Shown piece by piece: positions 1 to 6,836 of a stretch of 7,469 nt of DNA. This DNA comes from Actinomycetales bacterium. Its GTDB lineage: Bacteria > Actinomycetota > Actinomycetes > Mycobacteriales > Mycobacteriaceae. The notes beneath the pieces are model-generated. The model had not been told where the DNA came from. It did no database searches and was given only the letters and a program-made list of their open reading frames with translations. The translations under genes and the position numbers were made by a program. Where the stretch lies: NCBI GenBank assembly GCA_012838715.1, contig DUOR01000045.1:1-7469 (forward strand), given 5' to 3'. How positions within the stretch are numbered: the stretch's first letter is position 1; each line of letters starts with the position of its first letter.

Positions 1-2
1 CC

Positions 3-929
3 CTGGGCCTCGCCGAGCCGTTGACCGGCGGGCGCGGCCCGGTGCCGGATCTGGGGGCGCTGCTGCGCGACACCGCCGCCACCGCCCGCCACGCCGAGGA
101 CGCCGGCGCGACGGCCCTGTGGTTCCGCGACGTCCCGCTGCTCGTCGACGAGTTCCGCGACGCCGGCCAGATCCTCGACCCCTTCACCCACATGGCGTAC
201 CTCGCCGGGCGGACCGAGCGGATCGGACTGGCCACCGCGTCGACGGTGCTGACGCTGCGGCACCCCATCCACGTCGCCAAGCAGGCGGCGAGCGTGGATC
301 AGCTCTCGGGCGGGCGCGTCGCCCTGGGCGTGGCCACCGGCGACCGCCCCGAGGAGTTCCCCGCCTTCAAACAGCGCCGCAGCGAGCGCGCGGAATCCTT
401 CCGCGACGCCGTCGACTACATCCGCGCCCTGTGGCGCCCCGGCACTCCGCGGACCACCGCCAACCGCTGGGGCGGCGTGGACATGGGCACCGAGATGCTG
501 CCCAAGCCCGTCGGCGGCGGCCCCGTCCCCATGTTCGTCACCGGCCACTGCGGGCAGACCCCCGACTGGATCGCCGAGCATGCCGACGGCTGGATGTACT
601 ACGGCCAGGACCTGAAGACCACGGAAAAGCTGGTCCGGGGCTGGCGGGACGACGTCGCCCGGCTCTGCGGCACCGACGGCTCGGGCCGCGACGTGGTCAA
701 GCCGTACATCACGACGCTGACCCTCGACCTGCTCGCCGACCCCGATGCCGGGGCGAAGCCCCTGCGCTACGGGTTCCGCGCGGGCCGCACCTTCTTGCTG
801 CGCTACCTGGAGCGGGTGGCGGAACTGGGCGTGGATCACGTCATCGTCGGGCTGCGTTCCTCGCGCCGTCCCGTGCCCGAGGTCCTCGACGAACTCGGCG
901 AACACGTTTTCCCGCGGTACCCCGCTTAG
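3..929 (+). CDS. Luciferase-like flavin oxidoreductase, BA3436 type (5' partial)
   Basis: Probable FMN-dependent (less likely F420-dependent) oxidoreductase of the bacterial luciferase-like TIM-barrel superfamily; the substrate is unknown and the protein should be cytoplasmic. The visible 308 residues match the pattern of the 'luciferase-type oxidoreductase, BA3436' group: ALWFRDVPL near the N-terminus, then GQILDPF, LRHPIHVAKQAASVDQLSGG, GVATGDRPEEFPAF, and a C-terminal RTFLLRYLERVAELGVDHV followed by an R-P-x-x-EVLDEL helix. The frame is open to the left edge and residues encoded from position 3 (LGLAEPLTGG) look like the first barrel strand, so the TTG at 21 is probably an internal Leu and the true start lies a few codons outside the window. 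It ends in TAG at 927-929, inside the end of the convergent ene-reductase gene. Family placement is firm; the reaction is not. Confidence 0.88.
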   Translation: MGLAEPLTGGRGPVPDLGALLRDTAATARHAEDAGATALWFRDVPLLVDEFRDAGQILDPFTHMAYLAGRTERIGLATASTVLTLRHPIHVAKQAASVDQLSGGRVALGVATGDRPEEFPAFKQRRSERAESFRDAVDYIRALWRPGTPRTTANRWGGVDMGTEMLPKPVGGGPVPMFVTGHCGQTPDWIAEHADGWMYYGQDLKTTEKLVRGWRDDVARLCGTDGSGRDVVKPYITTLTLDLLADPDAGAKPLRYGFRAGRTFLLRYLERVAELGVDHVIVGLRSSRRPVPEVLDELGEHVFPRYPA

Positions 930-2053
930 GCCCGGTACTCCGGGTAGTCGAGGTACCCGGCCTCGCCCTGCGCGTAGATGAGGTCCTCGCGGGCCTCGGC
1001 CAGCGGCAGCCCCTCGCGCATGCGGCGCACCAGGTCCGGGTTGGCGATGAACGGCCGCCCGAACCCGACGAGGTCCACCAGACCGGTGTCCAGCAGCGCC
1101 TGCGCCGATTCGGCGTCCTGGCCGCCGGTGAAGATGACGTCGCCGACGAATTCCTCGCGCAGGTGCCGCAGGAACACCTCCGGGACCGGCGGCGTCGGGT
1201 GCGTGGTGGTCGACGACTGGTCGGCGACGTGGACGAAGTCGAGGCCCCGCTCCCCGAGCTCGCGGCCGAGGGTGACGTAGGTGGTCTCGATGTCGTCGTA
1301 CAGTGGCATGCCGTTGACGGTGCCGTAGGGCGACATGCGCATGCCGACGGCGAAGCTCTCCGGTTCCGCGGCCCGCACCGCCTCGAGGACGGCGTCGGTG
1401 ACGGCGAGGGGGAACTTCAGGCGGTCGGCGACGGTGGCCGCGCCCCATTCGTCGGTGCGGTCGTTGACCAGCGGGTTGATGAACTGCTCGATGAGGTAGC
1501 CGTTGGCGCCGTGGATTTCCACGCCGTCGAAGCCGGCGGCCACGGCGTTGGCGGCGGCGCGGCCGAAGTCGGCGATGGTCTCCGCGATGCCCTCGGCGTC
1601 CAGGCCGACGGGTTCGCCGGGTTCGGTGAACCGGGCCTCGCCGCGGGAGTCGAAGATGTAGCACTTGGCCCGTTCGGCGCGGGTCGAGGTCGAGCTGACC
1701 GGCGCGGCGTTCGACGGCTGCAGCGCGGTGTGCGACACCCGGCCGCAGTGCCACAGCTGCGCGATGATGCGCCCGCCGGCCCCGTGCACGGCGTCGGTGA
1801 CCTGGCGCCAACCGTCGACCTGGGCGTCCTTCCAGATGCCCGGGACCGCCGCGAAGCCGCGGCCGGCCGGCGACACGTAGGTGCCCTCCCCGATGATCAG
1901 GCCCGCCGACGCGCGCTGCGCGTAGTACTCGGCCTGCAGTTCGTCGGCCACCTGGCTCGTCGATCGCACCCGGGTCATCGGCGCCATGACCGCCCGGTTG
2001 GCCAGAACGGTTGCGGCCCTGCCGAATCGGTACGGTTCGAACAAGCTGGTCAC
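926..2053 (-). CDS. Old Yellow Enzyme-family NADH:flavin oxidoreductase / ene-reductase
   Basis: A 375-residue FMN-dependent TIM-barrel enzyme of the classical OYE class, expected to reduce activated C=C bonds (enones, maleimides, possibly nitro compounds) with NAD(P)H in the cytoplasm. Numbering from the GTG at 2053: the N-terminal LFEPYRFG and MAPMTR carry the flavin-site Thr at about residue 27 (Thr, not Cys as in YqjM-type enzymes). QLWHCGRVSH holds Gln99. HGANGYLIEQF gives the substrate-binding pair His181/Asn184 and the proton-donor Tyr186. MRMSP holds Arg239 and GFGRPFIANPDL holds Arg333, both FMN-phosphate region residues. The usual GGSxxNR segment is divergent (GAATVADR). The start is GTG at 2051-2053 because AGAAGGGG lies 7 bases upstream; an in-frame GTG 9 codons earlier has no ribosome site. 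The stop at 926-928 overlaps the convergent luciferase-like gene. The physiological substrate is unknown. Confidence 0.93.
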   Translation of the reverse strand: MTSLFEPYRFGRAATVLANRAVMAPMTRVRSTSQVADELQAEYYAQRASAGLIIGEGTYVSPAGRGFAAVPGIWKDAQVDGWRQVTDAVHGAGGRIIAQLWHCGRVSHTALQPSNAAPVSSTSTRAERAKCYIFDSRGEARFTEPGEPVGLDAEGIAETIADFGRAAANAVAAGFDGVEIHGANGYLIEQFINPLVNDRTDEWGAATVADRLKFPLAVTDAVLEAVRAAEPESFAVGMRMSPYGTVNGMPLYDDIETTYVTLGRELGERGLDFVHVADQSSTTTHPTPPVPEVFLRHLREEFVGDVIFTGGQDAESAQALLDTGLVDLVGFGRPFIANPDLVRRMREGLPLAEAREDLIYAQGEAGYLDYPEYRA

Positions 2054-2060
2054 GCAACGT

Positions 2061-2068
2061 CCCCTTCT
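2061..2068 (-). promoter_or_regulatory. Ribosome binding site deciding the ene-reductase start
   Basis: On the minus strand AGAAGGGG is followed by 7 bases and then GTG at 2051-2053. It supports that GTG over the in-frame GTG at 2078-2080, which is preceded by GTTTTCCGT with no purine-rich site. Confidence 0.7.
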
Positions 2069-2084
2069 GCCGGCGGTCACACGG

Positions 2085-2116
2085 AAAACGCCGGCCCCGG
2101 TGAGGGGACCGGCGTT
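2085..2116 (-). terminator. Stem-loop with short U-run: probable terminator after the BCCT gene
   Basis: The minus strand reads AACGCCGG-T-CCCC, loop TCACC, GGGG-CCGGCGTT, then TT. That is a 12-bp GC-rich stem with one bulged base, and TTTT (2085-2088) closes and follows the 3' arm. It lies about 80 bases after the transporter stop and 17 bases before the ribosome site of the next gene. The U-run is only four bases, so termination may be partial; it could instead act as a leader structure of the ene-reductase mRNA. Confidence 0.6.
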
Positions 2117-2125
2117 GTTCCGGGC

Positions 2126-2134
2126 ACCATATCA
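2126..2134 (-). promoter_or_regulatory. Possible extended -10 promoter for the ene-reductase gene
   Basis: The minus strand has TGATATGGT, an extended -10 (TGn + TATGGT). At 17-base spacing the -35 position reads CGGTAA, which is poor. A start site about 7 bases downstream would put the 2087-2116 stem at the very 5' end of the mRNA. This is a motif reading only. Confidence 0.35.
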
Positions 2135-2193
2135 GCCCTCGGGGGCGCTTACCGACGCGACGCCGGTGCTGGTGTCCCCGATCGTATTCCGCG

Positions 2194-4092
2194 TCACAGG
2201 CCCTTTTGCCGGGCCCCGTCGGTGTCGGTCGCGGTGGCGGCGTCGGTGGTGTCGTCCGGGGTGTCCGTCTCGGTGGCGTCCGCCATGACCTCGGCGGTGG
2301 AGTCGCCGGTTTCGGGCTCCCGGTTGATTTCGCCGCGGACGGTGACGTCGCCCTCGAAGACGGCGCCGGTGGGGATGATGAGGCTGCCGTCCTCGTCGAT
2401 GATGGGCGACGGCACCGGCTGGCCGTCCTGGCTGTAGCCGGGCGCCGGGGTGGATTCCTGCGCCTCCAGCGATTCCGGCGTGAACGCCGGGGACCACTGG
2501 CGGGTCCTCGGTTCCGGCCGGGCGGCGGCGTCGTCCCTGATGCCCTTGATCAGCGAGGCCATCATGATGAACCCGAGGATGAAGAACGGCAGGCCGACGA
2601 CGGTGATCGTGTCCTGCAGCGCGACCAGCCCGGTTTCGCCCGCGCCGACGAGCAGCACCGCGGCGACCATGCCGATGAGCACGACCCACAGGACGCGCTG
2701 CACCGGGGTGGAGTGGCGCTCGTCGCCGTTGGCCATCATGTCCAGCACCATCGACGAGGAGTCGACGGAGGTGGTGAAGAAGACCACGACGATCAGCACG
2801 GAGAACAGCGACATGAAGCCGGCCCACGGGAAGTTCGAGAGGAACTCGAACAGGGCGCCCGGCACGTCGCCCTGGTCGACGACCACGTCGACGAGGCTGC
2901 CCGTCTGCTGCTCGACGCGGAAGGAGGCCATGCCGAAGATGCCGAACCAGATGAGCGAGAAGCCGACCGGCAGCGCGAGGACGCCGCCGACGAATTCACG
3001 GATGGTGCGGCCGCGGGAGATGCGGGCGATGAAGATGCCGACGAACGGCGCCCACGTGATGGTCCACGCCCAGTAGAAGACGGTCCAGCCGCCCTGCCAG
3101 CCCGGGTTCTCCTCGAAGGCGTCGTTCCACAGCGCCAGGCGGGGCAGTTCGACGATGTACGCGCCGACGGCCTCGATCGTGCCGCGCAGCAGGTACAGGG
3201 TCGGGCCTGCAATCAGCACGAAGATGAGCAGCGCGATCGCGGCGACGATGTTGGCGTTCGACAGGCGCTTGATGCCCTTGTCCAGGCCGAGGGCCACGGA
3301 CACGCAGGCGACCAGGGACACGATGGCGATCAGCAGGACCTGCACGGCGACCGATTCGTCGATGCCGTAGAGGCGGTTCAGGCCGGCGCTGATCTGCATC
3401 GTGCCCAGGCCGATGGACACGGCGACGCCGAAGACGGTGCCGACGATGGCGATGACGTCGACGATGCGGCCCAGCGGGCCGTAGATGCGGGTGCCCAGCA
3501 GCGGCGCCAGGATCGACGACACGCGCGCGGGCAGCTTCCGCTTGTAGATGAAGTAGGCGAACGCCAGGCCCGGCAGCGCGAAGATGGTCCAGGTGTGCAG
3601 GCCGAAGTGGTAGAAGGTGAAGCTCATCGCCTGCGTCGCGGCCTCGGTGGACTGCGGGTCGACGTTGGCCATCGGCGGGTTGGCGAAGTGGTTCAGCGGT
3701 TCGGCGACGCCCCAGAACATGAGGATCGTGCCGATGCCCGCCGCGAACAGCATGGCGAACCAGGCGGGGGTCGAGTGTTCCGGCCGTTCGTCGTCACCGC
3801 CGAGGCGGATCCGCCCGTAACGGGAGATGGCGATCCACACGAGGAACACCAGGAAGGTGGTGACGCCGAGGATGTAGAACCAGCCGAGGTTCTCCTTCAG
3901 CCAGTCGGCGGCGGTGGAGAACGTCGACGTCACCGTGGAAACGCTGACGAGCGTCCAAATGACGAAGGCGAGGACGATGGCCACGGACGGCCAGAACACC
4001 GGCGGGTCGGTGCGGAACTTGAAGCGCCTGCCGGCGGTGATGTCCCCCGGTGGCCCCGACTCGCGGTCGGTGTCGTTGACGGGCTGGGACAT
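2194..4092 (-). CDS. BCCT-family secondary transporter with atypical substrate site and acidic C-tail
   Basis: A 632-residue inner-membrane protein with about 12 hydrophobic segments between residues 31 and 517, of the betaine/carnitine/choline transporter family (LeuT fold). Family marks: WFAMLFAAGIG..LMFWGVAEP in TM3, GWTVFYWAW..TWAPFVGIFIARISRGRTIREF in TM8 and the following loop, and FFTTSVDSSS in TM10. The Na+-site residues of BetP (Thr467/Ser468, Phe464, Phe380) appear kept as Thr441/Ser442, Phe438 and Phe350, so Na+ symport is likely. The BetP betaine box is not kept: W189, W194, Y197, W374 align with Phe163, Trp168, Phe171, Thr344, and BetP Gly153 aligns with Ile123. After TM12 comes a tail of about 115 residues, Pro-rich, then a bactofilin-like patch, then Asp/Thr-rich. 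The start is ATG at 4090-4092, with GAGGTGG 5 bases upstream; the in-frame GTG at 4099-4101 overlaps that site. Imported substrate unknown; betaine, ectoine, proline or another zwitterion are possible. Confidence 0.93.
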   Translation of the reverse strand: MSQPVNDTDRESGPPGDITAGRRFKFRTDPPVFWPSVAIVLAFVIWTLVSVSTVTSTFSTAADWLKENLGWFYILGVTTFLVFLVWIAISRYGRIRLGGDDERPEHSTPAWFAMLFAAGIGTILMFWGVAEPLNHFANPPMANVDPQSTEAATQAMSFTFYHFGLHTWTIFALPGLAFAYFIYKRKLPARVSSILAPLLGTRIYGPLGRIVDVIAIVGTVFGVAVSIGLGTMQISAGLNRLYGIDESVAVQVLLIAIVSLVACVSVALGLDKGIKRLSNANIVAAIALLIFVLIAGPTLYLLRGTIEAVGAYIVELPRLALWNDAFEENPGWQGGWTVFYWAWTITWAPFVGIFIARISRGRTIREFVGGVLALPVGFSLIWFGIFGMASFRVEQQTGSLVDVVVDQGDVPGALFEFLSNFPWAGFMSLFSVLIVVVFFTTSVDSSSMVLDMMANGDERHSTPVQRVLWVVLIGMVAAVLLVGAGETGLVALQDTITVVGLPFFILGFIMMASLIKGIRDDAAARPEPRTRQWSPAFTPESLEAQESTPAPGYSQDGQPVPSPIIDEDGSLIIPTGAVFEGDVTVRGEINREPETGDSTAEVMADATETDTPDDTTDAATATDTDGARQKGL

Positions 4093-4097
4093 GGGTA

Positions 4098-4104
4098 CCA
4101 CCTC
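4098..4104 (-). promoter_or_regulatory. Ribosome binding site of the BCCT gene
   Basis: GAGGTGG on the minus strand, 5 bases before ATG at 4090-4092. The in-frame GTG three codons earlier lies within it, so the ATG is the likely start. Confidence 0.7.
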
Positions 4105-4148
4105 AGGAGGTTGATTCGACTTATCGATTCTTCCTCCAGAACATCATG

Positions 4149-4154
4149 AAAAAA
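4149..4154. promoter_or_regulatory. A6/T6 tract in the BCCT upstream region
   Basis: A run of six A (plus strand) in an otherwise GC-rich gap, about 57 bases ahead of the transporter ATG. Just upstream of and beside it, the minus strand offers TTGGTT, 16 bases, then CATGAT as a weak -35/-10 pair. The 4093-4211 gap is clearly more AT-rich than its surroundings, as expected for a promoter region, but no strong promoter can be named. Confidence 0.3.
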
Positions 4155-4170
4155 GATGCCCCTCAACCAA

Positions 4171-4189
4171 AGGTGCATAACTTGCACCT
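4171..4189. repeat. 19-bp perfect inverted repeat upstream of the BCCT gene
   Basis: AGGTGCA-TAACT-TGCACCT: 7-bp perfect arms around a 5-base centre, about 80 bases before the transporter start and 23 bases after the glgP stop. It could be a dimeric-regulator operator (size and symmetry fit) or, on the minus strand, a stem followed by TTGGTTG as a second weak terminator for glgP. Sequence alone does not decide. Confidence 0.6.
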
Positions 4190-4193
4190 GTTT

Positions 4194-4211
4194 GCGGGCG
4201 GCGCCGCCCGC
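4194..4211 (-). terminator. Perfect 18-bp GC palindrome directly after the glgP stop
   Basis: GCGGGCGGCGCCGCCCGC is fully self-complementary and begins at the base after the glgP TAG. As RNA it would form a 7-bp all-G/C stem with a 4-base loop. No U-run follows (AAACAGG), so it is a candidate intrinsic terminator without U-tract or an mRNA 3'-end stabiliser. Confidence 0.5.
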
Positions 4212-6812
4212 CTACAGGTACGTGACCAGGCCCGTCTGCGCCGGATGGGACAGGAGCAGGTGATCCGGCACCACGCGGACCGTGTACGCGAACGTCCCCG
4301 GCCGGTCGGTCGGGATGGACACGGAGTAGCGGCCCTCCCCCACGTGCGCCATGTCGTGGATTTCCGGGTCGCCGATCTCGCCGTCGGCACGCGTCTCGCC
4401 GACCACCGCCTGCACCCGCACGGCATCGTCGGTGAGGGTGCCCAGCTCGACGTCCACGCAAATCTGCATGTCGTGGCCGGCGAAGATGCGGGCCTTCTCG
4501 CCGACGGGCGCGTTGGCGCAGGTGGTTTCGGTGAGGCGGATGTTCGGCCAGCCCTGGCGGACGAAGGTCTTCCAGTTGACGTACTGGCGGGCGGCGTCCT
4601 CGTCGGAGGAGATGAGGCGGTAGGCGCCGTCGGCGGGGCGGTAGTAGCCCTCGACGTAGTCGCGGACCATGCGGGTCGACGTGACCTTCGGGGCCAGGGT
4701 GGTCAGCGAGGTGCGCACGGCGTCGAGCCAGCGCCGCGGCACGCCGTCGGCGCCGCGGTCGTGGAACAGGGGCACGATCTCGTGCTCCAGCAGGTCGTAC
4801 ATGGCCTCGGACTCGAGCTGGTCGCGGAAGGCGTAGTCGCCGGTCTCGACGGTGGGGATGGTCCAGCCGGTGCCGTCCTGCGGCATTTCGTCCCACCAGC
4901 CGTCCGAGATGGACAGGGTGAGCCCGCCGTTCATCACGGCCTTCATGCCGGAGGTGCCGGACGCCTCCAGCGGGCGGACCGGGTTGTTCAGCCACACGTC
5001 GGCGCCGGACACGAGGTGGCGGGCCAGATTGATGTCGTAGTCGGGCAGGAACACGAAGCGGTCGCGGACGCCGGCGTCGTCGGCGAAGCGGATGATCTCC
5101 TGCATCAGCTGCTTGCCGCCCATGTCGCGCGGGTGGGCCTTGCCGGCGATGACGAACTGCACGGGCCGTTCGGGGTCGAGCAGGATGCGGCGCAGGCGCT
5201 CCGGGTCCTTCAGCATGAGGGTCAGGCGCTTGTAGGTGGACACGCGGCGGGCGAAGCCGACGGTCAGCGCGTCCGGGTCGAGCACGCGGTTGGTCCAGGC
5301 GAGCTGCGTTTCGTCGTGGCCGCGGTGGATCCAGGCGTCGTGGACGCTGCGGCGGGCGACGCGCACCAGGTCGGCGCGCATGTCGTTGCGGGCGTTCCAC
5401 AGGAATTCGTCGCACACCGAGTCGCCGTCGTCCCAGGTGTCGGCCGTGGCGACGTCGCCGCCGCACACGGAGTCGATGATCGGGGCCCAGCGCCGGTGCA
5501 CCCACGTCGGCAAGTGCACGCCGTTGGTGACGGACCCGATGGGCACCTCCCACGCGTCGTACCCGGGGTAGAGCGAGCGGAACATCTCGCGCGACACCGA
5601 ACCGTGCAGCTTGGCGACGCCATTGGCGCGCTGCGACAGCCGCAGCCCCATGTGGGCCATGTTGAACCGGCCCGGGTCGTCATCGGCGCCGAGTTCCAGC
5701 GCGCGGTCGACCGGGACGCCCGGGCAGAGGCGGGAGGTGCCGTCGCCGAGGTCGTCGACGTAGCGGCGGACCATGGCCATGTCGAAGCGGTCGATGCCCG
5801 CGGCCACCGGCGTGTGCGTGGTGAAGACGTTGCCGGAGCGGACGACGTGCAGCGCCTCCTCGTAGCTGAGGCCCTGCGACATGCGTTCGCGGATGCGCTC
5901 CAGGCCCAGGAACCCGGCGTGGCCCTCGTTGAGGTGCGCCACCCGCGGCCGCATCAGCGCCAGCGAGTCGCAGAACTCGTTGACGGCGCGGACGCCGCCG
6001 ACGCCGAGGATGATCTCCTGCCGGATGCGGTGCTCGTCGTCGCCGCCGTAGAGGCGGTCGGTGATGTCGCGCAGATCCTTCGGGTTGCGGTCGATGTTCG
6101 TGTCGAGCAGCAGCAGCGGCACCCGGCCGACCTGCGCCACCCACAGCGCCACCGCGACGGTGCGGTTCTCCGGGAACGCGACCTCGACGACGATCTGCTC
6201 ACCGTTCTCGTCGCGGACCTTCTCCACCGGCAGCGACTTCGGCGAGTGCGCGATGTACTCCTCCTCCTGCCAGCCGTCGGCGGACAGGGACTGGGTGAAG
6301 TATCCGTAGGTGTACAGCAGGCCGACGCCGATGAGCGGCACGCCCAGGTCGGACGCGGACTTCAGGTGGTCGCCGGCCAGCACGCCCAGGCCGCCGGAGT
6401 AGATCGGCAGCGTCGGGTCGATGCCGAACTCCATGGAGAAGTACGCGGCGATGGGATCCGTCGGGGTGCGGTTGGTGGCGCCGTACTTGCCGGCGTCGCG
6501 CTCCTGGTACTTGGCGTGGGTCTCCTGGAACCACAGGCCGCCGGAGAGGTACGCGGCCAGGCCCGTCGCCTGCTCGTGGACGCGGCCGAGGAATTCCTCG
6601 TCGGCGGCGAGCTCCGCCAGCCGGGAGTGCGGGCATCGCCGCAGCATCTCCATCGGGTTGCGGATGTCGGCCCAGAGTTCCGGGTCGACCGTTTCGAACA
6701 ACTCGCGGGTCGGCCGGTGCCACGACCACCGGAGGTTCATCGCGAGCCGCACCAGGGGTTCCAGCGCGGAGGGGATGTTGTAGGAGACGTCGACGGTGCC
6801 GGTTGCCTTCAT
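4212..6812 (-). CDS. glgP: Alpha-glucan (glycogen/maltodextrin) phosphorylase
   Basis: An 866-residue PLP-dependent cytoplasmic phosphorylase that cleaves alpha-1,4-glucan ends with phosphate to give glucose-1-phosphate for glycogen and maltodextrin turnover. It belongs to the TIGR02094-type group. An N-terminal DUF3417-like region (about residues 10-120) has NLRWSWHRPTRELFE and NPMEMLRR. The catalytic part has YFSMEFG, the YSGGLGVLAGDHLKSASDLG glucan/PLP segment, NEGHAGF (about 295-301), HTPVAAGIDRF (333-343), and FARRVSTYKR with the phosphate-site Arg/Lys (about 522-528). EASGTSGMK ends in the PLP Schiff-base lysine, Lys624. A C-terminal beta-rich region ends in ...YTVRVVPDHLLLSHPAQTGLV, as in mycobacterial GlgP. 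Length and motifs are intact. Start chosen at ATG 6810-6812 (MKATGTVDVSYN) because homologues begin near there; the frame stays open to a GTG at 6908, but that extension would translate through the pyk terminator stem. The ATG has no good ribosome site and may be leaderless. Confidence 0.95.
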   Translation of the reverse strand: MKATGTVDVSYNIPSALEPLVRLAMNLRWSWHRPTRELFETVDPELWADIRNPMEMLRRCPHSRLAELAADEEFLGRVHEQATGLAAYLSGGLWFQETHAKYQERDAGKYGATNRTPTDPIAAYFSMEFGIDPTLPIYSGGLGVLAGDHLKSASDLGVPLIGVGLLYTYGYFTQSLSADGWQEEEYIAHSPKSLPVEKVRDENGEQIVVEVAFPENRTVAVALWVAQVGRVPLLLLDTNIDRNPKDLRDITDRLYGGDDEHRIRQEIILGVGGVRAVNEFCDSLALMRPRVAHLNEGHAGFLGLERIRERMSQGLSYEEALHVVRSGNVFTTHTPVAAGIDRFDMAMVRRYVDDLGDGTSRLCPGVPVDRALELGADDDPGRFNMAHMGLRLSQRANGVAKLHGSVSREMFRSLYPGYDAWEVPIGSVTNGVHLPTWVHRRWAPIIDSVCGGDVATADTWDDGDSVCDEFLWNARNDMRADLVRVARRSVHDAWIHRGHDETQLAWTNRVLDPDALTVGFARRVSTYKRLTLMLKDPERLRRILLDPERPVQFVIAGKAHPRDMGGKQLMQEIIRFADDAGVRDRFVFLPDYDINLARHLVSGADVWLNNPVRPLEASGTSGMKAVMNGGLTLSISDGWWDEMPQDGTGWTIPTVETGDYAFRDQLESEAMYDLLEHEIVPLFHDRGADGVPRRWLDAVRTSLTTLAPKVTSTRMVRDYVEGYYRPADGAYRLISSDEDAARQYVNWKTFVRQGWPNIRLTETTCANAPVGEKARIFAGHDMQICVDVELGTLTDDAVRVQAVVGETRADGEIGDPEIHDMAHVGEGRYSVSIPTDRPGTFAYTVRVVPDHLLLSHPAQTGLVTYL

Positions 6813-6821
6813 ACCCCGAAA

Positions 6822-6827
6822 AGTATC
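6822..6827 (-). promoter_or_regulatory. Possible -10 element of a leaderless glgP promoter
   Basis: GATACT on the minus strand (4 of 6 bases of TATAAT) ends 9 bases before the A of the glgP ATG, so transcription could begin at or within a couple of bases of the start codon. That agrees with the lack of a usable Shine-Dalgarno site. The -35 position (TGTGGC at 17-base spacing) is poor and falls inside the preceding terminator stem. Confidence 0.4.
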
Positions 6828-6836
6828 CGACGTGCG

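Noticed and set aside
21..23. TTG at 21 as the start of the luciferase-like gene
   Set aside because: The frame stays open to the window edge and the upstream codons (LGLAEP) fit the first beta strand of the barrel, so the TTG is probably an internal leucine.
2199..2215. GGCCC...GGGCC inverted repeat at the end of the transporter gene
   Set aside because: Only 5 bp, within the last codons and without a U-run; expected by chance at this GC content.
119..2437. Long plus-strand open frame (772 codons) across the luciferase-like and ene-reductase genes
   Set aside because: Arg/Pro/Gly/Ala/His-rich translation with no family motifs, running in a wrong frame of one real gene and antisense to another. 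High GC removes stop codons from such frames.
4114..4132. GATTCGA-CTTA-TCGATTC imperfect dyad close to the transporter ribosome site
   Set aside because: One mismatch in 7-bp arms and no known consensus; too weak to call an operator.
2206..4149. Plus-strand open frame (647 codons) antisense to the transporter gene
   Set aside because: Asp/Gly/His/Arg/Val-rich low-complexity product, the usual shadow of a GC-rich membrane-protein gene; no ribosome site or domain.
3930..4187. 85-codon minus-strand frame starting in the glgP-BCCT gap (MHLWLRGIFFHDVLEEES...)
   Set aside because: It starts inside the 19-bp inverted repeat, has no ribosome site, and its second half is an out-of-frame reading of the transporter's N-terminus rich in Pro/Ser/Arg.
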